A stretch of 64,000 nt of DNA from PUPG01 sp964463915. Lineage in GTDB: Bacteria > Bacteroidota > Bacteroidia > Bacteroidales > UBA7960. Position 1 is the stretch's first letter, and every line of letters starts with the position of its first letter. The notes beneath the pieces were generated by a model. That model searched no databases. It saw nothing but the letters and a program-made list of their open reading frames with translations, and was not told where the DNA came from. The translations under genes were made by a program, and so were the position numbers. This document shows, in pieces, positions 35,717 to 43,476 of the stretch. The stretch spans positions 26,059-90,058 of the forward strand of contig CAYXEH010000005.1 in the NCBI GenBank assembly GCA_964463915.1. The letters are read 5' to 3'.

Positions 35717-36331
35717 ATGTGCTTTCATTCACGACAGAGCAAGAATGCCCGGGCCCTGGAAAAACGTTTCCGCGCAAAAATTGAACAGGCGGAACTGTTT
35801 GAGCCATCTGATCATTACAATGGGTTTACTTTCCCGAAAACCCCTGTGGTTGCCAATGAGCAACCCGGACTGATCCGGCATTTTCAGTGGGGCCTGATCC
35901 CGTTCTGGGCCAAAGATGAAGGAATCCGCCAATACACCCTCAATGCGAAAATAGAAACCCTTCACAAAAAGCCCTCCTTTCGCCAGGCGGTGAAGAATCG
36001 CTGCCTGGTGATCGCCGACGGCTTCTATGAATGGCAGTGGCTTGATCCGAAAGGACGGCAAAAACAGAAATTTCTGGTGAAACTTCCGGGGGATGCACTC
36101 TTTGCCTTTGCCGGGATCTGGTCGGAGTGGGCACATCCTGCCACAGGAGAGGTGATCCACAGTTACAGCATCGTTACCACCGAAGCCAATGAACTGATGA
36201 GCCGCATCCACAACTCAAAAAAGCGGATGCCGGTGATCCTTACCGAAACCAACGAGAAAGACTGGCTCGAGGGCAGGGAGGTTGCAGACTTTGCCGGTGC
36301 GGATCCGGAGTTGCAGGGGGAACCCCTTTAA
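35717..36331 (+). CDS. SOS-response-associated peptidase family protein (SRAP/YedK)
   Basis: SRAP proteins form a covalent thiazolidine cross-link to abasic sites in single-stranded DNA and protect them. 204 residues. The start is fixed by biology: the family requires Cys at position 2 after Met removal, and the ATG at 35717 gives MCFHSRQSK. An earlier in-frame ATG at 35672, beside the gap, would bury that Cys. Other conserved elements: WGLIPFWAKD, TLNAKIET (NAR-like site), ADGFYEWQW with the catalytic Glu, and IHNSKKRMPVIL with the conserved His. Confidence 0.93.
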   Translation: MCFHSRQSKNARALEKRFRAKIEQAELFEPSDHYNGFTFPKTPVVANEQPGLIRHFQWGLIPFWAKDEGIRQYTLNAKIETLHKKPSFRQAVKNRCLVIADGFYEWQWLDPKGRQKQKFLVKLPGDALFAFAGIWSEWAHPATGEVIHSYSIVTTEANELMSRIHNSKKRMPVILTETNEKDWLEGREVADFAGADPELQGEPL

Positions 36332-36434
36332 CCCGGGTGCACGATGAAAAAATGGTCCAGGCGGTAAGCGCTACTCCAACGATTGCAGCAAATACCCAAA
36401 ATCCCTAACCTACTGACTTGCAAAATCAATTGGT

Positions 36435-36850
36435 ATGGCTGAATACAACGGAGTGATGATGCAATATTTCACTGGTATACACCGGAAAGGGCAGCCTGTG
36501 GAAACAGCTGAAAGAAAAGGCTCCCGAACTCGCCAGGGCGGGTGTAACCGCGTTGTGGTTCCCTCCAGCTTATAAAGGTGCTTAGGGTGCCGCGGATACA
36601 GGCTACGGGGTGTATGACCTGTTTGATCTTGGCGAGTTTGACCGGGAAAGGCCGGTCCGTACCAAATACGGTACCCGCGATGAGTACCTGGCCGCCATAA
36701 AGGCAACCCAAAATGAAGGCATCCATGTGTATGCCGACATTGTGTTCAATCACAAGCTGGGCGCTGACGAACCTGAAGAATTCCGGGCCACGCCCTATAA
36801 CCCGGAAGACCGCCGGGTTGGTTTCGAGTTGGGTGAGCCGGGGCTGATGG
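36435..36850 (+). pseudogene. Alpha-amylase (GH13) remnant, frameshifted and truncated
   Basis: The 5' third of a cytoplasmic-type alpha-amylase. It begins MAEYNGVMMQYF in one frame. A one-base loss at about 36470 moves the homology (HWYTPE, then LWKQLKEKAPELARAGVTAL) to another frame. There AYKGA is followed by an in-frame TAG at about 36585, and homology resumes with GAADTGYGVYDLFDLGEFD, TKYGTRDEYLAAIKA and VYADIVFNHKLGADEPEEF. Homology stops near 36830, just before a copy of the 64-bp repeat. No catalytic Asp/Glu region is present, so it is non-functional. Confidence 0.85.
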
Positions 36851-37096
36851 CTCTTCAGTTATTGGTTCTCACGGCCTGGGGTTCGTGGGGGTTGCCTATA
36901 TTATTGGGATGAAGCTGGCAGGTTGTTGGTTCTTATGGGTGGATTTATTAGGGGAGTTTATATTTACAATTCTGTTAATTTCGTCTTAATTATTTGATGA
37001 TTTAAAATTTTGTTGTAATATTGATCAATTGTTTTATTGCAATAAGCGGATGCAGAAAAGCTTCGAAAGAGTATGCCTTACTTAATCCCCGGTCCC
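36851..37096. other. Intergenic region with repeat and AT-rich leader
   Basis: The first part carries the 64-bp repeat locus C. The rest is strongly AT-rich (for example TTAAAATTTTGTTGTAATATTG at ~37000-37023) and presumably holds the promoter of the barrel-protein gene. No gene is seen. Confidence 0.6.
36862..36940 (+). repeat. 64-bp interspersed tandem repeat, locus C
   Basis: TTGGTTCTCACGG at 36862 and TTGTTGGTTCTTATGGG at 36923 place the core TTGGTTCT at 36862 and 36926, exactly 64 bases apart. GGGGGTTGCC lies between them, resembling the GGGGAAGCTGCC of the other copies. Orientation follows the amylase remnant, downstream of its broken end. Confidence 0.75.
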
Positions 37097-37702
37097 ATGA
37101 AAAAATGTTACGCTTCTCTGATGGTGCTTTTTCTTTTGTTTTTTTTCGGCACCAATGCTCATGCCCAGTTTGAAGAGGGTACTAATTTTATCAATGCCCA
37201 GTTGACAGGTTTGGATATTGCCAAATGGGAATTTTCCATGGAAGGTGATGAGGATTCCAGTGAATTTACCCAATTTGGGTTAAATCTTGCAGGTGGCCAT
37301 TATTTTCAGGATGATATGGCTGCAGTTCTGACATTGGGTTATTTATCAGTGTCGCCGGATGAGGGCGGTAGTTTTTCTGCATTGTCATTAACCGCAGGGG
37401 TACGGCGGCGTTTTAGTTCAAACTTTTTTGTCGGGGGCGGCCTGAGTCTGAATTCCATTAAGCTTGAGGATGATTTTAGCAACAATGACCTGAAGGCCTA
37501 CCTGATTGCCCTGGAGGCCGGTTATACCTATTTTCTTACTGAAAGAGTAGCCATAGAGCCCGGCATTAACTACGCCTACAAATTTGCCGGTGAAATTACT
37601 GCTGAAGACGATATCTGGGTGAAATCGGAACATGATTCAGATAGTGTCGGTTTCGACCTGACGCGAATGGGCCTCAGCATTGGGATCTCTTACTACTTTT
37701 AA
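37097..37702 (+). CDS. Outer-membrane beta-barrel protein (OmpA-like/porin family)
   Basis: A 201-residue exported barrel protein. The ATG of MKKCYASLMVLF is preferred over one 24 bases upstream because it puts the signal peptide (cleaved at AHA-Q) at the N-terminus. The mature part has about eight amphipathic strands (FGLNLAGGHYFQDDMAAVLTLGYLSV, SLTAGVRRRFSSNFFVGGGLSL, AYLIALEAGYTYFL, IEPGINYAYKFAGEI) and ends in an aromatic beta-signal (LSIGISYYF). It precedes the FAS-like cassette by 9 bases, so they may be co-transcribed. Confidence 0.8.
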   Translation: MKKCYASLMVLFLLFFFGTNAHAQFEEGTNFINAQLTGLDIAKWEFSMEGDEDSSEFTQFGLNLAGGHYFQDDMAAVLTLGYLSVSPDEGGSFSALSLTAGVRRRFSSNFFVGGGLSLNSIKLEDDFSNNDLKAYLIALEAGYTYFLTERVAIEPGINYAYKFAGEITAEDDIWVKSEHDSDSVGFDLTRMGLSIGISYYF

Positions 37703-37711
37703 TTAACGGTT

Positions 37712-38086
37712 ATGGATATTCAAACAAAGTTGAGGGAACTTTTACTTCCCGTTCTGGGCCTTTCCTCCCTTGATCAGATACAGCCTGACCATTCCCTTGT
37801 GAACGACCTTGGTGCCGAGAGCATCGATTTTGTGGAGATCTTATACGCGATTGAAACCAATTTCGGGGTGAAGATCAGCGTACAGGAAATTTCAATGGTC
37901 GATTACGGGGCAAAGGATGCGCAGGAGGGTGTGGTGACTGAAGAACTGGCTGAGAAGTTGAATAAAGACTTTGAGACCAATCGGTTTAAGGCTGGCCAAA
38001 CCGCCCGGGAAATTTTTGAAACATTTACGGTGCGTGAACTGGCAACGGTTGTCAGCCGAAAGATGCAGGAACAAAAAAGCAGCTGA
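37712..38086 (+). CDS. Acyl carrier protein, long form
   Basis: A 124-residue ACP. The phosphopantetheine site is Ser37 in DLGAESIDFVEILYAIE, followed by the helix III region. At 124 residues it is much longer than FAS ACPs (~78). The extra part (~residues 60-105, rich in Glu/Lys with a GVVTEELAEKLN segment) lies between helix III-type and C-terminal segments. It heads a tight cassette with a dehydratase, two ketosynthase-like proteins and a reductase, so it is likely a specialised carrier rather than the housekeeping ACP. Confidence 0.88.
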   Translation: MDIQTKLRELLLPVLGLSSLDQIQPDHSLVNDLGAESIDFVEILYAIETNFGVKISVQEISMVDYGAKDAQEGVVTEELAEKLNKDFETNRFKAGQTAREIFETFTVRELATVVSRKMQEQKSS

Positions 38087-38088
38087 CC

Positions 38089-38562
38089 GTGAGATTTTAC
38101 ATGATAGACAGGATCAATGAGGTTTGCCCGGAGCAATACATTGAGGCGGTCAAGTGCGTATCAATGAGTGAGGATGTGTTCAACGAACATTTTCCCGGCT
38201 TTCCTGTTTTTCCCGGCTCCCTGATCCTGGAAGGGATGGCACAGATGGGGGGGTTGTTTTTTGAATACTGCCTTAGTCGGCGTGGGTTGAAGGAAAAGCG
38301 GGCAGCCCTGACCATTGTTAACCGGATGAAATACCGGGAAATGGTAAGACCTGGTGACCGCCTGGATTACCGTGGAACAGTGAAGGTGTTTTATCCTGAC
38401 GACGGGTATGCGGTGCTGAAGGTGGAGGCAAAGTGCGAAGAGAAACTGTGTGCCGAAGGCGAACTGATGTTCGGATTTCTTGATGTGATGGATGAGCCAA
38501 TGAAACGTGCCAATGATGCGTTGATGGAGCTGGCTTTTACGAACGCTAAAATTGTTGAATAA
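38089..38562 (+). CDS. FabZ/FabA-like 3-hydroxyacyl-ACP dehydratase
   Basis: A hotdog-fold dehydratase of 157 residues with a GTG start 2 bases after the ACP stop; an ATG 4 codons later is possible. The active-site segment is NEHFPGFPVFPGSLILEGMAQMGG, with His34 and Glu48 in the FabZ positions. A second conserved stretch is MKYREMVRPGDRLDY. It would dehydrate a 3-hydroxyacyl chain on the neighbouring ACP. Single-hotdog size, so a homodimer is expected. The C-terminal ~20 residues are family-atypical. Confidence 0.85.
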   Translation: MRFYMIDRINEVCPEQYIEAVKCVSMSEDVFNEHFPGFPVFPGSLILEGMAQMGGLFFEYCLSRRGLKEKRAALTIVNRMKYREMVRPGDRLDYRGTVKVFYPDDGYAVLKVEAKCEEKLCAEGELMFGFLDVMDEPMKRANDALMELAFTNAKIVE

Positions 38563-38564
38563 GG

Positions 38565-39161
38565 GTGAAAGTCATCTATAAAAGATACCATGCGGTGCAG
38601 GACATCCCTGTGTTCGATCATGTTAACAAACGAAAACTCACCAAGTATTACACCCGGGAAACCATGGCGGCTGCTGTGGCCCTGGGAGAGCTTTACGGGG
38701 AGCAAAGACCTTCTCCCGATACCCCTTTCTTCTACTCCACGGGAGAGCTGGAATTTATGGATTACTTCCGGGAGGTGTGCAATAACTTTTCGGAAGACGA
38801 ACAGCAAATGCCATTTTCAGGCGCATATTTCATTGAAAAGGTAATGCCACGGCTCTCGCCTCTATCGCAGTTCAAGCTCATGCGGAACATGCCCCATTGT
38901 CTGATATCACTGGAATATGGGCTGAAAGGAGAAAATGCCCTTTTCCTGGACTCCCTGCAGGGGGTTTTGTGTTCGGCGAAAATGTGTGAACATGAGGGGC
39001 CTGTATTGATCGGTGCCGGCAAGTTGTATGCCGATGGAGGGGCCGAAAGCGGTTTTGCCGAAATTCTTCCCGAAGAACTGGATGATATGCCCATGGCTTC
39101 CCCGGAAGATGATCCTTTGGCGTTTTTCAAACGAATGAGTCAATTGCTATGGGTGTCGTAA
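38565..39161 (+). CDS. Ketosynthase-like half protein (chain-length-factor-like)
   Basis: A 198-residue protein with a GTG start 2 bases after the dehydratase stop. It resembles the beta-ketoacyl synthase-like N-terminal domain. There is an N-terminal RKLTKYYTRETMAAAVALGELYG helix, then TPFFYSTGELEFMDYF and LISLEYGLKGENALFLDSLQG, the region that would carry the nucleophile in a true KS. No Cys occupies the active position and the C-terminal half of the thiolase fold is missing. It probably partners the full ketosynthase, whose start it overlaps by 13 bases. Similar half-size KS-like proteins occur in polyene-type clusters; the function is inferred. Confidence 0.65.
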   Translation: MKVIYKRYHAVQDIPVFDHVNKRKLTKYYTRETMAAAVALGELYGEQRPSPDTPFFYSTGELEFMDYFREVCNNFSEDEQQMPFSGAYFIEKVMPRLSPLSQFKLMRNMPHCLISLEYGLKGENALFLDSLQGVLCSAKMCEHEGPVLIGAGKLYADGGAESGFAEILPEELDDMPMASPEDDPLAFFKRMSQLLWVS

Positions 39162-40351
39162 TCACTGGATTCGGGGTGCAGTCTCCGCTGGGCTGTCACT
39201 GGGATGAGGTGCAGGAAAGCATCAAAACCGGGCAGCCATGTGTGGGGCCAATCCAAAATTTTGATACAGGTGGCTTTCCCATGACCGCGGCAGGAGAGGT
39301 CCGTCACAACGGACAGGTGGTGAAAACCCCGGTGGAAGTTGACCGGAAGGTACATTTCCTGGACAAGGCCATGGATCAGCTGTTGCAGCAGGCTACATTG
39401 CAGGACAGGTATAATCCCGGTGAACTGCTGCTGAACATGGGGACAGGGATTGACTACCTTGACAGCGAGGGGTACTTTACCCGTAAGGAGTACAATAAAC
39501 CACCCGGGGAGTCCATTGAATCACATAATCAAACAGGAAAAGCAATCCGCGGGCTGGCTGATAAATATGGAATCCTGGGAGGCTGCAATACTTTTGTGGC
39601 TGCTTGCGCTGCTTCCAGCCAGGCTATCGGCTTTTCCTATAAGTTATTGAAGAACGGGCTTGCCAAAGCCGTGGTGGCTGGCGGCAGCGATTCCATGACC
39701 TCGCATGCAATCTATATCGGTTTCTACAAACTGGGAGCCATGGCGTTCACCGACAAAGGGGCGACCACCTGCAGGCCTTTTGACCGTCACCGCAACGGCA
39801 CGGTATTGGGTGAGGGGGCCGTGGCCATGGCCCTGGAGAGGGCAGAGGATGCCCCCCGCGACCAGGTAATCATGGAGGTTGCAGGCTACGGAAGCACTTC
39901 CGACTCCTTTGCCATCACGGATCCTGACCCCACTGCGGACATGCTTACCCGGTCGGTGGAGCTGGCACTTAGTGATGCCGGAATAAGCCCGGAACTGATA
40001 GACTGCGTACATTTGCACGGCACCGGTACCCCGAAGAACGCCCCGGTGGAGTATCTGGCGCTGAAGCGGGTGTTTGGAGACCGGGTCAGTGAGTTGCCTG
40101 TTTATTCAATGAAAGGACAGATGGGACACCTGGTGGGATCGTGCGGGGCAATGGAGCTGCTGGGTGTCGCCTATTCTATCAGGCGGCAGGAAGTTCCGCA
40201 CACAGTAAATTTCAGTGAGTGTGATCCGGGGGCTCCATTATTCGTTGTGAAAGATAAGCCACTTTCAATGCCTATCCGGTATGTGCTTAAGCTTAACGCT
40301 TCCTTCGGGGGGCATAACACAGCCCTGGTACTGAAAAAATTCGACGTGTAA
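39149..40351 (+). CDS. Beta-ketoacyl-ACP synthase, KAS-II/FabF-like
   Basis: Condenses acyl and malonyl-ACP. 400 residues. The active-site Cys153 sits in FVAACAASSQAIGF, His290 in HLHGTGTP, and Lys322/His327 in MKGQMGHLVGSCGAMELL, so the triad is complete. Other motifs: RPFDRHRNGTVLGEGAVAMALE and the C-terminal NASFGGHNTALVLKKF. It is more divergent than housekeeping FabF and is embedded between a catalytically dead KS-like partner and a ketoreductase. This suggests a dedicated alpha/beta ketosynthase pair. Confidence 0.92.
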   Translation: MGVVITGFGVQSPLGCHWDEVQESIKTGQPCVGPIQNFDTGGFPMTAAGEVRHNGQVVKTPVEVDRKVHFLDKAMDQLLQQATLQDRYNPGELLLNMGTGIDYLDSEGYFTRKEYNKPPGESIESHNQTGKAIRGLADKYGILGGCNTFVAACAASSQAIGFSYKLLKNGLAKAVVAGGSDSMTSHAIYIGFYKLGAMAFTDKGATTCRPFDRHRNGTVLGEGAVAMALERAEDAPRDQVIMEVAGYGSTSDSFAITDPDPTADMLTRSVELALSDAGISPELIDCVHLHGTGTPKNAPVEYLALKRVFGDRVSELPVYSMKGQMGHLVGSCGAMELLGVAYSIRRQEVPHTVNFSECDPGAPLFVVKDKPLSMPIRYVLKLNASFGGHNTALVLKKFDV

Positions 40352-41055
40352 TGGATAAGATCGTGATCACAGGTGCCAGCTCTCATATCGGACTAGCCAT
40401 TGCCCGCCGCTTGTCTGCTGTGGGACACCCCATACTGCTGCATGTGAACAGCAATAAAATACCGGATGAGGAAATTCCGGACGGGGCAGAGGTCATTGTG
40501 GCTGATTTCTCGAAAGATGAGGAACTGTCAGAATTTTTATCCCGCCTCAGCGATGTGTCGATCCTTGTGAACGTGGCTGCCAGTGTGGATGCCCAGCTTA
40601 TTCCCATGATCAGCGAAGAGTCGGTTGACCGGATGATCCGGGTTAATATATTGGCTTTTACCCGCATCTGTCAGCGGGTAATACCGCCGATGTGTGCCCG
40701 CCGGGAGGGGATTATTGTCAACGTTTCATCGGTGGTAGCCTCCAAAACCTATCGCGGGCAGTCGGTATATGCCGGATCCAAAGCCTATATGGAAGCTTTT
40801 TCACGTGCCGTTGCCGCAGAATATGCTTCCAGGGGGATCCGTTGTAATTGCGTGGCCCCGGGGAGTATTGCCAGTGGTTCGCTTTCGTTTCTGATGAAAA
40901 ACCTGGGCGATAAGATCAAAGATGTGAATGCCTCAGGCAGGTTGGGCAGCCCGGAGGATGTGGCCGGAGCGGTTGCTTTTTTATGCAGCCCGGATGCGGC
41001 CTTTGTCAATGGAGAAGTGTTGCATGTAGACGGCGGACACTGGCTGGGGTTGTAA
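40351..41055 (+). CDS. FabG-like 3-oxoacyl-ACP reductase (SDR)
   Basis: An NAD(P)H-dependent ketoreductase of 234 residues. Cofactor motif TGASSHIGLAIARRL; NVAAS in place of NNAG; catalytic Ser in VNVSSVV; Tyr140 and Lys144 in YAGSKAY; C-terminal NGEVLHVDGGHWLGL. The start ATG shares one base with the ketosynthase stop (TAATG), indicating translational coupling. It completes the reduce-dehydrate cycle of the cassette. No enoyl reductase is present, so products would keep double bonds or rely on FabI (inference). Confidence 0.9.
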   Translation: MDKIVITGASSHIGLAIARRLSAVGHPILLHVNSNKIPDEEIPDGAEVIVADFSKDEELSEFLSRLSDVSILVNVAASVDAQLIPMISEESVDRMIRVNILAFTRICQRVIPPMCARREGIIVNVSSVVASKTYRGQSVYAGSKAYMEAFSRAVAAEYASRGIRCNCVAPGSIASGSLSFLMKNLGDKIKDVNASGRLGSPEDVAGAVAFLCSPDAAFVNGEVLHVDGGHWLGL

Positions 41056-41127
41056 CAGCGGATTGTTAACCGCACCATTGCCTCAAGCCTGCTGCCGTAT
41101 GCCTGCTGCTGCGGCATGCGTGACCCT

Positions 41128-41790
41128 TTAGCTTTGCTGCGTCCCCTGTTTGTTTTTCATCCGACGGAAAAATGGGTTTGAAGCCATCTCCTCTTTCATG
41201 GAACTGTCAGGGCCATGCCCGAAGAAAAACTGTGTATCCTCCGGAAGCGTGATGATCTCCCGGTTCAGACAGTTCAGCAAGCGTCCGTAGCCTTCATCAG
41301 AAAAGCAAAGACTCCCTTTGGTCAGGGTGTCGCCGGTAAATAGCCAGTGATGTGTAGGTTCATAAAAACACACAGAGCCTTTGGTGTGCCCGGGGGTATG
41401 GATCACCTCCAGGCACACCCCGTCAAAGGTAAACCGCTGTTGGCCCCGAAACACTTTATGGGCCATGACATCTTTCTTTTCCAGGTTCATCCCGTATATC
41501 CTGGCGGTTGATGCAATGGTGTCCGGATCCATCTCTTCCTCTTCGTGAATCCAGCTGCTGACCTCATAGGTCTTTCGTATATAACCTGACCCGGCCATGT
41601 GGTCAATATGCCCGTGGGTATGTAATAACCCACGGGGTATGAGCCCTCGTGAATTAATGAACCCGGATAATTCTTTTTGTTCCTCTGCATTGTGGCATCC
41701 CGGATCGATCAGCACACAATTACCTGCTTCATCCCAAAGGAGATAACTATTTACCTTCAGTTCATTAAAGATGAATTTTTTCAGTTTCAT
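41128..41790 (-). CDS. MBL-fold metallo-hydrolase (glyoxalase II-like)
   Basis: A 220-residue metallo-beta-lactamase-fold hydrolase. The zinc motif HTHGHIDH is intact, followed by HTPGHTKGSVCFYE, FTGDTL and the last His in FFFGHGPDS. Members hydrolyse thioesters, lactones or other esters; the substrate is unknown. In this context an acyl-thioesterase role for the facing FAS-like cassette is conceivable. It is the last gene of the exporter operon and overlaps the nitroreductase gene by 4 bases. Confidence 0.85.
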   Translation of the reverse strand: MKLKKFIFNELKVNSYLLWDEAGNCVLIDPGCHNAEEQKELSGFINSRGLIPRGLLHTHGHIDHMAGSGYIRKTYEVSSWIHEEEEMDPDTIASTARIYGMNLEKKDVMAHKVFRGQQRFTFDGVCLEVIHTPGHTKGSVCFYEPTHHWLFTGDTLTKGSLCFSDEGYGRLLNCLNREIITLPEDTQFFFGHGPDSSMKEEMASNPFFRRMKNKQGTQQS

Positions 41791-42386
41791 AAGCCATTTC
41801 GCTCAGATTGAGCCCTTTGTGCGGGTCTCCCTACCGGAATGATCGCCCCGATCTCTTGTCCGGAGGGCATTTGGAGTATTTCTTTCAGTTTTTTTTCAGC
41901 CACCAGGCCACCGGTCATGTAACAGGCCCCCAGCTCCAGGCTTTGCGCCCCAAGCAGTATTAGCATGGTCACGCAGGAAATTGATTTCACCATATTGTCC
42001 CTTTCCATCGTGGCGATCTCCGGGGTGCAATGATCGCCCAGGAGGATCTTCAGGGTGGGAGAGAAACGGAACACGGGAATGAACAATGCAGGGGCTTTTT
42101 TAAACAGGGAAAAGAATCGGGTATACTCCCCGAACATCCCGGCATATTCCGGGGCCACCTTTTCTCTGAGTGCATCCGATTCCTGGTCAACCACGGTTGC
42201 CATGCGGTCAATGATTTCGCGGTCGGACACCACATGAATGTCCCAGTTTTTTCTCCCTGAAGCAAAAGGGGCGGTGCGGGCAAGCTGCAGAAGTTGTTTG
42301 ACCTGCTCCTCAGTCAGAGGGGCCGGATCAAAATCCCGGCAGCTGTGCCTTCCCTCGCAAAGTGAATAGAGTTCATTATAGTTCAT
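41787..42386 (-). CDS. Nitroreductase-family flavoprotein
   Basis: A 199-residue FMN-dependent oxidoreductase of the nitroreductase fold. The N-terminal motif RHSCRDFDPAPLTEEQVKQLLQLARTAPFASGRKNWDIHVV matches the FMN phosphate-binding region. The C-terminal LGAQSLELGACYMTGGLV and EIGAIIPVGRP are typical. The substrate is unknown; family members reduce nitroaromatics, quinones or enoates, or oxidise ring systems in natural-product pathways. It is co-transcribed with the ABC-2 permease 19 bases upstream and the MBL gene downstream. Confidence 0.82.
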   Translation of the reverse strand: MNYNELYSLCEGRHSCRDFDPAPLTEEQVKQLLQLARTAPFASGRKNWDIHVVSDREIIDRMATVVDQESDALREKVAPEYAGMFGEYTRFFSLFKKAPALFIPVFRFSPTLKILLGDHCTPEIATMERDNMVKSISCVTMLILLGAQSLELGACYMTGGLVAEKKLKEILQMPSGQEIGAIIPVGRPAQRAQSERNGL

Positions 42387-42405
42387 ATTGGATGTATTTA
42401 TGGGG

Positions 42406-43476
42406 TTACCATCTGTCAGGCGACCGGAGCATTCGCCAAACGGCCGCTCCCGAGAGCAGCACGCCTGTTCCTGTTATTAAAAGAATCTGCATCTGCATTG
42501 TATGGAGTTTCATTCCTTTCAGGATGATCATCCTCGAAATATCGAGCATATAGTAAACCGGGTTGACGAACCTTGTCAGCTGTCCCCATTGTGGCATGCT
42601 GCTCAGATGAGTGAACATGGTGCTCATCAGTACCAGGATCAGCAATGAAAAGATCAGCAGGTAGACTGTCTGTACCTGGTTTTTGCATACGACCGCCAGA
42701 AGGTATCCCAGGCTCAGCAAGGGGTATGAGAATAGCACCGTCATCAGCAGGTATTGCCAGATACTGCCTTCCACCCTGAGTCCGTATGCATAGTGGCAGC
42801 ACAACAGGCTTACCACGGTCACGGCCAGGCAAACGAGGGCCGTAAACAAGTATTTACCTGTAATATAGGTGAAACGGTTCAGGGAGGTGGAATTGAACTG
42901 CTGCAGGATGCCGGTCTCCTTTTCTGTTACAATGTTCAAGGCGATCAGGCAGGTGCCGATTAGGGTTTGTACCAGTACGAGCAAAGAGACCAGGTAATAG
43001 AACTGCTGGCTTTCGGCAGGGTTGAATAGCTTGTGTACCCGGATATGGTCTTCCTGGTTCTCCAGCAGGCGTTGGGTTTTATATACATAATTCTGGGCTT
43101 TTTGCGGATGGGTGCCGTCAATGGCAATTTTTAGTGGTTCTGCATCTCCCTGCAACAGTTCGCTTTCGTGACGGGAGGGAATAACCAGTACCATCTCCAT
43201 TTCCCCCTTCCTTATCGCCTCTTGTGCCAGGCGGACTGCAGGGAAATAACGAACCTCAGTAAATTCAGGAGAGTGCACCAGCCTGCCGGCGTACTCACGG
43301 GATACGGCAGACCGGTCATGATCAACGATTCCCGCAGAGATCCGGGTGTTGTTTTCCAGGGCGAAGGGAATCACACCCAGTATGATCACCGGGCAGGCGA
43401 AGATCAGAAACAGTAAGCCTTTGTTCCTGCTCAGCTGCAGCAACTCTTTTCTCAATATGGCAGCCAGTATGCTCAT
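42406..43476 (-). CDS. ABC-2 type permease, second subunit
   Basis: An inner-membrane exporter subunit of 356 residues. The start is the ATG of MSILAAILRKELLQL, whose first bases overlap the upstream permease stop (ATGA). A longer open frame upstream only shadows that gene. Topology: one N-terminal membrane helix, a large periplasmic domain (~residues 40-175), then five to six helices with the ABC-2 pattern (LNIVTEKETGILQQFNSTSLNRF coupling region). Resembles YbhR/YhhJ-type subunits. Pairs with the preceding permease and two ATPases. Confidence 0.88.
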   Translation of the reverse strand: MSILAAILRKELLQLSRNKGLLFLIFACPVIILGVIPFALENNTRISAGIVDHDRSAVSREYAGRLVHSPEFTEVRYFPAVRLAQEAIRKGEMEMVLVIPSRHESELLQGDAEPLKIAIDGTHPQKAQNYVYKTQRLLENQEDHIRVHKLFNPAESQQFYYLVSLLVLVQTLIGTCLIALNIVTEKETGILQQFNSTSLNRFTYITGKYLFTALVCLAVTVVSLLCCHYAYGLRVEGSIWQYLLMTVLFSYPLLSLGYLLAVVCKNQVQTVYLLIFSLLILVLMSTMFTHLSSMPQWGQLTRFVNPVYYMLDISRMIILKGMKLHTMQMQILLITGTGVLLSGAAVWRMLRSPDRW

